A stretch of DNA of 64,000 nt from Hyunsoonleella pacifica (GCF_004310335.1 NZ_SIRS01000005.1:434001-498000), one strand, 5' to 3'. Shown: positions 25,101-34,492, counted from the first letter of the stretch. Notes: generated by a model from the letters alone, not told the origin. A program made the numbers and translations.

Positions 25101-27740
25101 GACATCAAAAGTTTGATTTTCATCTGTAAAAAAAGAACCGTAGGCATTGTCTTTAGGCGAACGCAATCCCACAAACGAACTATAAGGTGCATATTTTTTT
25201 CTAAAGGCATCCATGGAAAAATCGCCACCATTTTCAAAGGCTCTAACCAAAAATTGAACGTTTAACATCCCTGGAGCATTCTTCCCTATATTAAGTTTTT
25301 TATTGATTGTAGCTACTCCTTCTTCATTCACTTTTCCTTCAAACACAGTAACTTCTTCTGTTTGGAATTTCCGAGTTGGATCGTTAAACGTGTAGTTTTT
25401 ATAATTCTCAAAAGCCGTATATGCTGAACTGAACTTTGCCTTAACTTCAGCTTTTAAATTCTTTCCTGGAGCTCCATGTAACCATGTTACATCTAAATCG
25501 CCCTTAAGAGATTTAGTGCTTGAAAGGATCTCATCATCAAAATCAATTTTAATTTTTAGGCGGTTTGGTTTAACGGTTTCCATTTTAAGCGTTTTATTAA
25601 ACGTAGCACCACCAACTGAAACTTTCGCGTTATAATTACCTGTTTTATCTTCGGTAGAGGTTAGTACTGTAAAGGTGTAGAAGTTATTAAGGTTATCTGC
25701 TGTTACATTTTTGTACACTAGTTTTCCATTAGGGTCTGTCAACTCTAATTTCACAGGATGCCGCTTTGGAAGTGGGTTAGCATTATCATTCAACATAAAA
25801 GTTAAATGTAAGGTGTCTCCAGGACGCCATACACCACGTTCGCCATACAAATAGCCTTTTAATCCGCGTTGCAAACGATGACCAGATACATCAAACTTAC
25901 TTAGTGATAATGAATTCCCGTCTTGTAGCTTTACATAAGTGGTATTATTGCCTTTTGAAACTATCGCGAAATTAGCATGTTTATCCGCATCAATAGTGGT
26001 TAACCCTACATCATCAGTGGTTCTACTTGCTAGTTCTTGCTGCTGAAAATTGTAGAGTGTTACTTTAGCATTCGCTTCCGGTTCTGTATTTAAAATATTA
26101 GTTACTGCAAAGTAATAAGAATTATTACCTCCTCGTTTTGCAATAACACCAAGGTTTGATGCTAATACATTTTGTGATACAATTTTACGTTCGTTGTAAT
26201 AGGCATCATGACATGGGTTTTGCTCTTCGCGCCAGTTATAGCTGTAATTTTTATAACGATACAACAAATTATCCCAGTACATTTCCTCACGAAGCTCTTC
26301 ATCTCCTGAGGCTAAATCATCTTCATTTTCCTCGTAGTAATCTTCCTCGTAATAGTCGTTATAATCATCATTATCAGAATTAGATATACCCGCATTGGCT
26401 TCACAATCGTATAAAGAATAATGGCGTTCGTAACTTAGTTCAATACGATAAATAGCACCTGCATCTGCCTGAAAAAACTCAGATAAATCGATGCTATAGG
26501 CTTTCCATTTTCCAGTGTTTTCAGAAGGAGTTTGTAGCTGAATGGTTTGTTTTGCAATACGCCTTCCTACTTTTTTAATATCGTATCGGTTATTGCTATT
26601 TAGGTTATTGTCCTGTAAAAATTGAAGTACATTGTCTTCAAATATTTTAATCACACGAACATCAACAGCACTTAAATTGACTGCTTCAAAATTGAATTTT
26701 AACTCTTGGGAATTTGGCAGAATAGTACCATTGCTTATCAATCTTACCTGTGGTTTTAAATCTTCAAAAGCAATTGTTTCAGAGAAAGGCGTTTTCAATT
26801 TATAACCTTCGTCATTTTTGATGCCTTGAAACACATCCACTTGAATATTGCCCACTAATTTGCTGTCAGGATATATCTTAAGCAGGTTCCCTTCAACTAT
26901 AAACCTTGGGTTTTTTACCTTTTGAATGGACACCAATCCATCAAAATTTTGCTGTTTTTTAAGAGGATCTGAAAAGTTAATGGATAAGAATTGCTCGGGC
27001 GACTGCGTTACTTCGGTATCTACTATGGTAAAGTTATTTTTACCTGGAATTAAAACTGTGTTTTCACCTTTATTCCCTGCTTTAATAGAGCTTCCATTCC
27101 ATTTTACTAAAACTTTACTGTCTTCAACTAATCGATTAATACTATCAATTTTAAATTCGAAATACTTAGAACTGGTATTCAATTCATTAAAGACAATATT
27201 TAGCTTTTTACCATTTTGTGATGCTTCAACTAAGGTTTTTGCATCTTCAATAGAAATAATATCAGCAGATTTTATAACACCTTCCAAATATTGCCATGCT
27301 TTGCTGTAGGATTGCAAACTATTGGTAACTACATTAAAACTAGGGGTTATGGTTTTAAACTGAAACGTGTAATTCTCAAAACCGTCAGGTATATTATTAT
27401 AAATATCTTTTAGTTTAACGGTAACGGTATATTCGGTATCAGGCTCTAAATACTCATCTGGTGTTAATAGTAAAGTGTGTTTATTGGTAACGGTTAATTT
27501 ACCTTCCACATGTGGTGTTATGGAAACAATGTTATTGGTTATTTCCTGCCCCATTTCCCAACCTTCTACATCATGCGCTAAATTAATTTGAATAGGATTT
27601 GCTACCGAAGTCATTCCAGAAGTGGTATAACTTACGTAATCCCGGAATTTAAAGATATTATCTGTTTCTACTACTTTCTTTTTACAGGATATAGCTAACG
27701 CAATTACCATTACGACAGCAAAGAGCTTTTTTAATGACAT
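22170..27740 (-). CDS. Alpha-2-macroglobulin family lipoprotein with thioester motif
   Basis: 1856 residues. A lipoprotein signal (MSLKKLFAVVMVIALAISC) anchors it in the envelope. Then come an Ig-like N-terminal domain, multiple macroglobulin beta domains (for example RGLKGYLYGERGVWRPGDTL around 630-650) and the thioester domain with HGCVEQTT, Cys1410. An alpha/alpha toroid and receptor-like C-terminal domain follow. Bacterial family members trap attacking proteases in the periplasm, working with PBP1C for envelope repair. An acidic Asp/Glu/Tyr-rich loop (about 445-480) is an odd insertion. The CxEQ motif is intact, so trapping is likely to be covalent. Confidence 0.93.
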   Translation of the reverse strand: MSLKKLFAVVMVIALAISCKKKVVETDNIFKFRDYVSYTTSGMTSVANPIQINLAHDVEGWEMGQEITNNIVSITPHVEGKLTVTNKHTLLLTPDEYLEPDTEYTVTVKLKDIYNNIPDGFENYTFQFKTITPSFNVVTNSLQSYSKAWQYLEGVIKSADIISIEDAKTLVEASQNGKKLNIVFNELNTSSKYFEFKIDSINRLVEDSKVLVKWNGSSIKAGNKGENTVLIPGKNNFTIVDTEVTQSPEQFLSINFSDPLKKQQNFDGLVSIQKVKNPRFIVEGNLLKIYPDSKLVGNIQVDVFQGIKNDEGYKLKTPFSETIAFEDLKPQVRLISNGTILPNSQELKFNFEAVNLSAVDVRVIKIFEDNVLQFLQDNNLNSNNRYDIKKVGRRIAKQTIQLQTPSENTGKWKAYSIDLSEFFQADAGAIYRIELSYERHYSLYDCEANAGISNSDNDDYNDYYEEDYYEENEDDLASGDEELREEMYWDNLLYRYKNYSYNWREEQNPCHDAYYNERKIVSQNVLASNLGVIAKRGGNNSYYFAVTNILNTEPEANAKVTLYNFQQQELASRTTDDVGLTTIDADKHANFAIVSKGNNTTYVKLQDGNSLSLSKFDVSGHRLQRGLKGYLYGERGVWRPGDTLHLTFMLNDNANPLPKRHPVKLELTDPNGKLVYKNVTADNLNNFYTFTVLTSTEDKTGNYNAKVSVGGATFNKTLKMETVKPNRLKIKIDFDDEILSSTKSLKGDLDVTWLHGAPGKNLKAEVKAKFSSAYTAFENYKNYTFNDPTRKFQTEEVTVFEGKVNEEGVATINKKLNIGKNAPGMLNVQFLVRAFENGGDFSMDAFRKKYAPYSSFVGLRSPKDNAYGSFFTDENQTFDVVVVDENSKPVKRNNLEVKIYKVEWRWWWNSSYDDLASYVSNRYHRPYKSLKVTTDANGKANFNIKIPDEDRGRYLIRVVDPVSGHATGRTAYFYKNWWQKTPSRDKEAAKMLVFSADKENYNVGETAKVTFASGSEGRALVSIENGTEVLDYKWVKTAKGETVVDISITKEMAPNIFVNISLLQPHAITANDLPIRLYGVIPIMVENPSTKLHPEIQMPEKLKPEQTFEVKVSEKDNKPMTYTIAMVEEGLLDLTRFKTPNAWREFYKREALGVKTWDVFDDIIGAYSGSIDQVFAIGGDGNAAGGKNKKANRFKPVVTYLGPFKLDAGKTKTHQIKLPNYIGSVRTMVVAGNNTNEAYGSTDKTVPVKKPLMVLATLPRKLSPGEKVTLPVTVFAMEPKVKNVNISLKLSNGISVVGNAKQTLSFEKPDEQMAYFELDVSKAKGINSVEVIATGHGETSRYKVELDVVNTNPITSKSIDKTLTANGSETLEFSTFGVAGTNLATVEFSTLPPMDFTRRLEYLIRYPHGCVEQTTSSVFPQLFLEDIFDLTFDKKKKIKDNVEKGIKSLGHFQRAHGGLSYWIGEARANDWGTSYAGHFMIEAEKKGYVLPLTFKSNWLKYQKQTARNWRPSYRHYNSDLAQAYRLYTLALAGSPDLASMNRLREFSEISNEAKWRLAAAYALAGQKEASDAISQLANINFKPQRYNYYTYGSVDRNRAMALETMVLTKNNKTRELAETIAKDLSSNRWMSTQTTAYSLLAMAKLVNANGGKALKLNYTINGKTERIDTKNAIAQRKLNSVDGMNTLTLKNTKDNVVYVRVLNSGKLPLGKELAEQRGLSVSVQYKDLQGNTIDISKLMQGQDFVATVSVSNLKNSNVNDVALTQIFPSGWEIVNTRFTAFGSNTTSAARHTDIRDDRVYFYFDLPKKGKHSTKTFNVMLNASYLGTYYLPGIQAEAMYDDEFLVRTKGKWVVVEK

Positions 27741-28019
27741 AAAGTTTGAAGATTTAGAATGAACAAATTACTGAAAAAACGAAAGCGTAGGTAGAATCTC
27801 GTTAATTTAATTACGTTGAAGTTTTAAGGTTTAGCCTTGTGAGAAATGTTAAATAACTCTTAAGGTTTTAGATGTTAAAAATTAACGTATTGCAGCTTTC
27901 TCAATCAAGAATCATCGATAATCGGGTATTTTTAATGTGTTTTCATCGAATTTTTAATCTTTCTAAGTCTGAAAATAGTCTATCAGCGTATATTTCACAT
28001 ACCCAAATTTACCTATATT

Positions 28020-28529
28020 ATGAAAGTCTTTTTTTCTAAAACCTACATTTTACTTGTTTGCATTTCATTTTTAATGATTTCTGTTTCATGTTCAAAAGAA
28101 GAAGAACTAACTGAAGAGGAAGCTATTGCCATAGCAGAAGTGCTTTCTGTTGCAGACGAAATATTACAATTAGTTAATGACCATAGACTAAGTATTGGCG
28201 AAAACCCATTACAAATAAATGATTTAGCGACTACTTTGGCAAATGAACATACAGAATATATGATTGCCCAGAATGATATTAGTCATGATGATTTCGATCA
28301 ACGTTCTGATCGTTTAATTGCTGAAGAAAATGCATCACGAACAGGCGAGAATGTAGCTTATGGTCAACGTTCTGCACAACAAGTGATGACCGCTTGGTTA
28401 AATAGTTCTGGACATAGAAAAAATATTGAAGGCGACTTTACACATATTGGCATTGGCGTTATCAAAAACGATGCTGGTGTGTATTATTTTACTCAGATAT
28501 TTTTAAAGAAGCGCAATACTAATACTTAA
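28020..28529 (+). CDS. CAP-domain (SCP/PR1-like) lipoprotein
   Basis: 169 residues. The lipoprotein signal ends at MISVSC (Cys24). The CAP domain covers about 50-165: ILQLVNDHRLSIGENPLQ, ANEHTEYMIAQNDISHDDF, GENVAYGQRSAQQVMTAWLNSSGHRKNI and FTHIGIGVIKNDAGVYYFTQIF. The four conserved CAP residues (His in NEHTEYM, Glu in GENVA, His in GHRKN and the His at SHDDF) can be seen. Bacterial CAP proteins are secreted, of unclear enzymatic role. Convergent with the peptidase gene; no terminator is obvious in the 44-base gap. Confidence 0.9.
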   Translation: MKVFFSKTYILLVCISFLMISVSCSKEEELTEEEAIAIAEVLSVADEILQLVNDHRLSIGENPLQINDLATTLANEHTEYMIAQNDISHDDFDQRSDRLIAEENASRTGENVAYGQRSAQQVMTAWLNSSGHRKNIEGDFTHIGIGVIKNDAGVYYFTQIFLKKRNTNT

Positions 28530-28573
28530 CATTAAGCATTTTAAAGAAATAACTATACTGCTAAAAAGGATAT

Positions 28574-29623
28574 TTAGTTTGCAAACATCCCAACATACAA
28601 TTCGCCTTTATCATCCATTGTAGCACGAAACATACCGGGTGTGTTAAACTCCATAACCATATTACCATTATAATCTACAGCAATAATACCACCGTTACCC
28701 TTGCCGTCGCCTACACTTGGTAATTTATTTTGAATAACTTCCTTTGCTGCATCCTCTAAATTAAGGCCTTTATATTCCATAAGAGCAGAAATATCATAAG
28801 CTACCATACCACGGATAAAATACTCGCCCCAACCGGTACTAGAAACAGCACACGTATTATTATTAGCATAGGTACCTGCACCAATAATAGGAGAATCTCC
28901 AATACGCCCCCAGCGTTTGTTAGTCATTCCTCCAGTTGAGGTTCCTGCAGCTAAATTGCCATGTTTATCTAAAGCAGCGCAACCCACTGTTCCAAATTTT
29001 GAGTTTTGAATATCGGTATCATAAAACGAAGCCACTTTTTTATTTTCAAAGGCTTTTACACGCTCTAACGCTTTCATACTTTTTTCAGTATAAAAATAAG
29101 AGGGAGCTACAATGTCTAAACCTTCTTCCTTTGCAAATGTTTCTGCACCTTCTCTTGCTAGCATAACGTGTGGTGAGTTTTCCATAATTACTCTAGCCAA
29201 ATTAATTGGATTCTTTACTATTTTGGTTCCTGCCGACGCTCCCGCATTTAAGGTATTACCATCCATAATTGAAGCATCATGCTCACAAGTGCCTTCATTC
29301 GTAAAAACACCACCTTTACCTGAGTTAAAAAGAGGAGAATCCTCTAAAATATTTATGGTTTTTTGAACAGCATCTATACTTGAACCACCGTCTTTCAATA
29401 TATTGTAACCAACCCGAATAGCTTCTTCAAGCTTTAAACGATACTCTTCTTCTTTTTCTTTTGATATATTATCTTTTCTTATGTAACCCGCTCCACCATG
29501 TATCACAATGGAGAACGCTGCTTTATTAGATGTATTTACTATTGGTTCTTGATTAGATTTAACCTCATTTTTACATGAATATAGGGTAATAACTATGACA
29601 ATAATAGCTGTGATTTTTTTCAT
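28574..29623 (-). CDS. Isoaspartyl peptidase / plant-type L-asparaginase (Ntn hydrolase)
   Basis: 349 residues. A lipoprotein-like signal (MKKITAIIVIVITLYSC) places it in the envelope. The alpha subunit begins at FSIVIHGGAGYI and contains NSGKGGVFTNEG. The autocleavage site is in SKFGTVGCAALDKHGN, where Thr becomes the nucleophile of the beta subunit, followed by TSTGGMTNKRWGRIGDSPIIGAGTYA for substrate binding. It hydrolyses isoaspartyl dipeptides and asparagine. Family members are often cytoplasmic; an exported form suggests a role in peptide scavenging or protein repair outside the cytoplasm (inference). Confidence 0.93.
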   Translation of the reverse strand: MKKITAIIVIVITLYSCKNEVKSNQEPIVNTSNKAAFSIVIHGGAGYIRKDNISKEKEEEYRLKLEEAIRVGYNILKDGGSSIDAVQKTINILEDSPLFNSGKGGVFTNEGTCEHDASIMDGNTLNAGASAGTKIVKNPINLARVIMENSPHVMLAREGAETFAKEEGLDIVAPSYFYTEKSMKALERVKAFENKKVASFYDTDIQNSKFGTVGCAALDKHGNLAAGTSTGGMTNKRWGRIGDSPIIGAGTYANNNTCAVSSTGWGEYFIRGMVAYDISALMEYKGLNLEDAAKEVIQNKLPSVGDGKGNGGIIAVDYNGNMVMEFNTPGMFRATMDDKGELYVGMFAN

Positions 29624-29743
29624 GATATGCTTAAATTTTGGCAGTTAAAATTACTAATTTTATCATTAACAAATTTCAACAAAAACAACATTTTATTAGT
29701 ATATTCGCAAATAATTTTATCATATTTAATAAATCAATAATTA

Positions 29744-31297
29744 ATGAATAAAATAGCGACTGATTTTGGTATAGATAAGGCACTAGAAATTTTGGCTGTA
29801 AAACCTATTAACAAAGGCACATCTACGGGATCAAACAATTTTTCTAATGGAGATAGTATTGAAAGTTATTCACCAGTAGATGGACAACTTATTGGAAAAG
29901 TAAAAACCACTACAAAAGAAGATTATGAGCAAGTGATGGATGCTGCAACTTCAGCATTTAAAACTTGGAGAACTATGCCAGCACCTCAACGTGGAGAAAT
30001 TGTGCGTCAGTTTGGAGATAAATTGCGAGAGAAAAAAGAAGCTTTAGGCAAATTGGTGTCTTATGAAATGGGGAAAAGCTATCAAGAAGGTTTAGGCGAA
30101 GTACAAGAAATGATTGATATCTGCGATTTTGCTGTGGGATTATCACGTCAGTTACATGGTTTAACGATGCATTCTGAACGACCGGGACATCGTATGTACG
30201 AGCAATACCATCCATTAGGTATTGTAGGTATTATTTCTGCTTTTAATTTTCCAGTAGCTGTTTGGTCTTGGAATACAGCTTTAGCATGGATTTGCGGTGA
30301 TGTTTGTGTATGGAAACCTTCTGAAAAAACACCTTTATGTGGCATTGCTTGTCAAAATATAGCAGCTGAAGTTTTCGCTAAAAACAACTTACCCGAAGGT
30401 ATTTCGTGCTTGGTTAATGGCGATTATAAAGTAGGCGAATTTATGACAAAGGACTCAAGAACTCCATTAATTTCAGCAACAGGATCTACTAGAATGGGTA
30501 AAATTGTTGCCCAAGAAGTGGCAGGCCGTTTAGGAAAATCACTATTAGAATTAGGAGGTAATAACGCAATTATCGTAACTCCTGATGCTGATATAAAAAT
30601 GACAGTAATAGGTGCTGTTTTTGGTGCTGTTGGTACTGCAGGACAGCGCTGTACATCAACCCGTCGTTTAATTATTCATGAATCGGTTTATGATAAAGTG
30701 AAAAATGCCGTTGTTGACGCCTATAAACAATTACGTATTGGAAATCCTTTAGATGAGAACAATCATGTAGGCCCTTTAATAGATACTGATGCGGTAAACA
30801 TGTATAATGACGCTTTAGAAAAAGTGGTTAAAGAAGGTGGAAATATTGTAGTAGATGGTGATGTTCTTTCAGGAGAGGGTTACGAAAGTGGTTGTTATGT
30901 AAAACCAGCCATAGCAGAAGCAAAACCAGGATTTGAAATTGTACAACACGAGACATTCGCTCCTGTATTGTATTTGTTAAAATATTCAGGGGATGTTGAA
31001 AATGCCATCGAGATTCAAAATAATGTAGCTCAAGGTTTATCTTCTGCAATAATGACAAATAATTTACGCGAAGCTGAACGTTTTTTATCACATGCAGGCT
31101 CCGATTGCGGGATTGCTAACGTAAACATTGGTACCTCTGGAGCTGAAATAGGTGGTGCTTTTGGAGGCGAAAAAGATACTGGTGGCGGACGAGAATCTGG
31201 TTCTGATGCTTGGAAAATTTATATGCGTAGGCAGACTAATACCATAAATTATACTACAGATTTACCTTTGGCACAGGGTATAAAGTTTGATTTGTAA
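29744..31297 (+). CDS. Aldehyde dehydrogenase, ALDH7 (aminoadipate-semialdehyde) type
   Basis: 517 residues, full length. Cofactor and catalytic motifs are present: SAFNFPVAVWSWN, KPSEKTPLCG, SATGSTRMGK, the Glu loop LLELGGNNAIIV and the catalytic Cys in GTAGQRCTSTRRLI (about 305). GQRCTSTRR and the long N-terminal extension (GIDKALEILAV) are typical of the ALDH7/AmaB group, which oxidises aminoadipate semialdehyde in lysine breakdown. Substrate assignment is from family resemblance. Single gene, divergent from the peptidase. Confidence 0.88.
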   Translation: MNKIATDFGIDKALEILAVKPINKGTSTGSNNFSNGDSIESYSPVDGQLIGKVKTTTKEDYEQVMDAATSAFKTWRTMPAPQRGEIVRQFGDKLREKKEALGKLVSYEMGKSYQEGLGEVQEMIDICDFAVGLSRQLHGLTMHSERPGHRMYEQYHPLGIVGIISAFNFPVAVWSWNTALAWICGDVCVWKPSEKTPLCGIACQNIAAEVFAKNNLPEGISCLVNGDYKVGEFMTKDSRTPLISATGSTRMGKIVAQEVAGRLGKSLLELGGNNAIIVTPDADIKMTVIGAVFGAVGTAGQRCTSTRRLIIHESVYDKVKNAVVDAYKQLRIGNPLDENNHVGPLIDTDAVNMYNDALEKVVKEGGNIVVDGDVLSGEGYESGCYVKPAIAEAKPGFEIVQHETFAPVLYLLKYSGDVENAIEIQNNVAQGLSSAIMTNNLREAERFLSHAGSDCGIANVNIGTSGAEIGGAFGGEKDTGGGRESGSDAWKIYMRRQTNTINYTTDLPLAQGIKFDL

Positions 31298-31354
31298 TTC
31301 CAATAAAATATTAACAAATGTTAATTTTGTGACTTTTTTTTGAATTGTGTTTCT

Positions 31355-31362
31355 TAAATTTG
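31355..31362 (+). promoter_or_regulatory. Putative -7 box (TAAATTTG) of the OmpA-like gene
   Basis: Matches TAnnTTTG about 60 bases before the ATG at 31423. The nearest upstream TTG (31327-31329) is 25 bases away, slightly beyond the usual spacing. Confidence 0.4.
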
Positions 31363-31422
31363 AGATGTAAGGTGTTATTTATAAGACACTTAATTTTAAT
31401 AATAATTAAACACTAACCAAAA

Positions 31423-32352
31423 ATGAGTAAAAAACTTTCCTATATCTTTGGGATAGGGCTCACCATTGTAATCGGTACTATTTTGTATATCTTTTTTTGT
31501 TGCAAGGCATGTTGTGATGATAATGGATGTAAACATGATAAGGACACTGGTGTAGTATCTCCCGAAGTTAAGTCCGCGACCCAGAATGCGTTTACCATTA
31601 GCGATCCTGATGGCGATTTTAAACTGAAATTAAATGAAAACTTCAATTTTAAAACATCCAATTTTTCAATTTTAGAACCCGTTTCGGCAAAAGTTGAAGA
31701 AGGTATTGTAAAACTAAAAGACTATTTAGTTGGAAATCCACTTAAAGATGTGAAGATTACAGGGCTTTACAAAAGTGATGAGACAAATAATTCAGTATAT
31801 CCAAATTTAGGTTTAGCACGTGCTAACGCTGTAAAAAACTATTTGGTATTACATGGGGTTCCATCAAAACAAATTGACACCTATGGTAAATTGGAAGATG
31901 ATATTGTTCCTGACGAAACAGGTACTTTATTTGGCCCTGTTAATTTTGAAATGTTAACCATGGATGATTCGTATAAGGCTTCCTTAGAAGCTTTGGAAAA
32001 GGCTTGCGATGCCGTTAGAGATAACCCTTTAGTACTTCATTTTAAAACAGGAAAAGCAGCTATAAGTTTAACACCCGAACAACGCCAAAAAATGGCTGAC
32101 ATATCACATTGTGTTGATAAACTAGGTGTGAAAGTACTAGTTGTAGGGCATACCGATAATACTGGAAATGCATCAAACAATCTTACGCTAGGGCAGAAGC
32201 GAGCAGATTTCGCTAAAAGCTATTTAATTACAAATGGCATCTTAAAGGGCAATATAGAGACCTCTTCAAAAGGACAATCAGAACCAATTGCAGATAATGC
32301 TACCGAAGAAGGAAAAGCTCAAAATAGACGAACAGTAATAACCATTAATTAA
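31423..32352 (+). CDS. Membrane protein with two OmpA-like domains
   Basis: 309 residues. One N-terminal membrane helix (about 5-26) is followed by a Cys-rich juxtamembrane patch (CCKACCDDNGCKHD). A first, diverged OmpA-like domain lies at about 60-165 (KDVKITGLYKSDETNN, LGLARANAVKNYLVLHGV). The second, canonical one at about 200-309 has VLVVGHTDNTGNASNN, LGQKRADFAKSYL and AQNRRTVI, the peptidoglycan-binding loop. It probably binds the cell wall from the inner membrane side. Followed 20 bases later by a small membrane protein; the two form a unit. Confidence 0.88.
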   Translation: MSKKLSYIFGIGLTIVIGTILYIFFCCKACCDDNGCKHDKDTGVVSPEVKSATQNAFTISDPDGDFKLKLNENFNFKTSNFSILEPVSAKVEEGIVKLKDYLVGNPLKDVKITGLYKSDETNNSVYPNLGLARANAVKNYLVLHGVPSKQIDTYGKLEDDIVPDETGTLFGPVNFEMLTMDDSYKASLEALEKACDAVRDNPLVLHFKTGKAAISLTPEQRQKMADISHCVDKLGVKVLVVGHTDNTGNASNNLTLGQKRADFAKSYLITNGILKGNIETSSKGQSEPIADNATEEGKAQNRRTVITIN

Positions 32353-32372
32353 AAATTTAAAACATATAGATT

Positions 32373-32924
32373 ATGACTTTTTTAGCAATACATATACCAT
32401 GCTGGCTTATCCCAATTTTAGTAGGACTTATTTCGGCAATTTTAGGGTACTTATTAGGAAAACTCTCAGGAGGTGGATCTAATAATAACAACTGTGAAGA
32501 CAGACTTGTAAAATTGCAAGCTGAATTAGATGCATGCAAATCAAGTAAATTATCTTTGGAAGGCGATTTAAAATCAACTAAAGCATCTTTAGCATCATCT
32601 CTTACAGCTGCAACAGCAACTTTAATTCCGTTTGATGCAGCCGCTGCAAAGGCTGTTTTTGGTAAGAAGATTAAAGAAAATGACTTAACGATTGTAGAAG
32701 GTATCGGACCAAAAATTCAAGAGTTATTTCACAACCACGATGTAAAAACGTGGAAAGCTTTATCAGAATGCACGGTAGATAAGTGTCAAAGTGTATTGGA
32801 TTCTGGAGGGGAACGTTTTAAAATGCATAAACCAGGTACATGGCCAAAACAAGCACAACTAGCTTACGAAGGCAAATGGCAAGAACTTTTAAAATGGCAA
32901 GACGAATTGGATGGAGGTAAATAA
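32373..32924 (+). CDS. Small membrane protein with helix-hairpin-helix domain
   Basis: 183 residues. A membrane helix at about 8-31 (CWLIPILVGLISAILGYLLG) is followed by a coiled coil (about 42-75) and a C-terminal helix-hairpin-helix domain: LTIVEGIGPKIQELFHNHDVKTWKALSE, like the DNA- or protein-binding HhH modules near ribosomal protein L21-type fusions. The role is unknown. Position after the double-OmpA gene suggests a joint envelope function. A strong terminator follows. Confidence 0.8.
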   Translation: MTFLAIHIPCWLIPILVGLISAILGYLLGKLSGGGSNNNNCEDRLVKLQAELDACKSSKLSLEGDLKSTKASLASSLTAATATLIPFDAAAAKAVFGKKIKENDLTIVEGIGPKIQELFHNHDVKTWKALSECTVDKCQSVLDSGGERFKMHKPGTWPKQAQLAYEGKWQELLKWQDELDGGK

Positions 32925-32948
32925 ACCACCAAAAAATTAAATCTAAAG

Positions 32949-32982
32949 AAAACCGTTTCATAGTTATGCAACGGTTTTTTTT
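32949..32982 (+). terminator. Intrinsic terminator of the OmpA/HhH pair
   Basis: Stem AAAACCGTT (32949-32957) with AACGGTTTT (32970-32978), 12-base loop, and eight T residues (32975-32982). It lies 25 bases after the HhH gene. Confidence 0.85.
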
Positions 32983-33050
32983 GTATTTTAAATAAAAATT
33001 AAACCTTTTTAAGTTATTGTAGTCAAACAACTTAGAAAGTCGCTTTTGTT

Positions 33051-34442
33051 ATGAAAACAAGTTATATTCAACATTTATACAGGCGTATTGGTTTTGGAAT
33101 ATTACCTTCAACACTTCAAACTATATCTCCAAAAAGTAAAGCACAAATAGTAGATGATCTCATTAAAGCATCTAAAAACACTACTAAATTGGAAGTTGAT
33201 ATTTCTGAAATCAAAGATATCTTTGGAGGTATGATGATGAGTGGCTCAAAATTAGATGCCGATACGCGACGAAAAATTCAGAAAATAAGTAGAAAGAAAC
33301 AACTGGAACTTAATGTATCTTGGATAAACCGTTTAGCAAATTCATCAGAAGTACTTCGCGAAAAAATGACACTATTCTGGGCAAATCATTTTGTGTGTGA
33401 AGACAATAGTATCGTTTACATTCAACAATTCAATAATACTTTAAGACAGTATGCTTTAGGTAATTTTGGGGATTTTGTAAAAGCTATTTCTAAAGAAGCA
33501 GCAATGACAAAATATTTAAATACCAAGCAAAATAGAAAGCAAAAACCCAATGAAAATTTTGCCAGAGAATTGATGGAGTTATTTACTTTAGGAGAAGGGC
33601 ATTATACAGAACAAGACATTAAGGAAAGTGCTAGAGCTTTTACAGGTTACAGCCACAATCTACGTGGAGACTTTTTATTTAGAAAACGACAACACGACTA
33701 CACTGATAAAACATTCTTCGGAAAAACAGGAAATTTTAATGGAGAAGATATCATCGACATCATTTTAGAAGAGCGCCAGTGTGCAAAATACATTTGTACC
33801 AAAATATATCGCTACTTTGTAAATGATATTATAGATGAGAACCATATTAATGCTATGACAGATGTGTTTTATAAAGATTATAGCATAGAACATTTAATGC
33901 GTTTCGTTTTAACATCTAACTGGTTTTACGACGATAAAAATATAGGATCAAAAATAAAGTCCCCAGTAGAGTTTTTGGTTGGATTGAAACATACAGTACC
34001 AGTAACATTCAAAAACGAAAAACAAGTTCTGCAAATTCAACGTTTATTAGGACAAATCTTATTGGACCCACCTAATGTGGCAGGCTGGAAAGGTGGCAGA
34101 AACTGGATAGACAGTAATACCATCATACTCCGCTTAAAATTACCATCTTTATTACTCAATAACGCTTACATTTCAAATGTTAAAAACGGAAATGATGATG
34201 CGATGATAGATATTAAAAAGCAGCAATTCAAGAAAAAATATGGTAAACGTTTTAATACGGTGACCAATTGGGATTATTTTAAAAAGCACTATAAAGAAGT
34301 AGCATTGCAAGATATAAATACCCATATCTTGGCGTGCCCATTAAGTGAAGATGCAAAAACCTATTTGCAATCTTTACAAAAAGTATCAAAGCAAGAATAT
34401 TGCATACAATTGATGTCGTTGCCTGAATATCAAATGTGTTAA
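33051..34442 (+). CDS. DUF1800 family protein
   Basis: 463 residues. Family hallmarks: an N-terminal helical region (IQHLYRRIGFGILPSTLQ), REKMTLFWANHFVCE, NFARELMELFTLGEGHYTEQDIKESARAFTG and LLDPPNVAGWKGGRNWI. DUF1800 proteins are almost always encoded next to DUF1501 proteins, as here. The biochemical role is unknown; exported enzyme-like complexes are suspected. No clear signal peptide on this one, so it may travel with its partner. Confidence 0.9.
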   Translation: MKTSYIQHLYRRIGFGILPSTLQTISPKSKAQIVDDLIKASKNTTKLEVDISEIKDIFGGMMMSGSKLDADTRRKIQKISRKKQLELNVSWINRLANSSEVLREKMTLFWANHFVCEDNSIVYIQQFNNTLRQYALGNFGDFVKAISKEAAMTKYLNTKQNRKQKPNENFARELMELFTLGEGHYTEQDIKESARAFTGYSHNLRGDFLFRKRQHDYTDKTFFGKTGNFNGEDIIDIILEERQCAKYICTKIYRYFVNDIIDENHINAMTDVFYKDYSIEHLMRFVLTSNWFYDDKNIGSKIKSPVEFLVGLKHTVPVTFKNEKQVLQIQRLLGQILLDPPNVAGWKGGRNWIDSNTIILRLKLPSLLLNNAYISNVKNGNDDAMIDIKKQQFKKKYGKRFNTVTNWDYFKKHYKEVALQDINTHILACPLSEDAKTYLQSLQKVSKQEYCIQLMSLPEYQMC

Positions 34443-34492
34443 TGATCAAAAATTCGCCAATATGGAGCATTGGAGTATCAGTTGAAATTGTC

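Noticed and set aside
26156-26383. His-rich plus-strand frame inside the macroglobulin gene
   Set aside because: Mirror of the Asp/Tyr/Glu-rich loop of the real protein.
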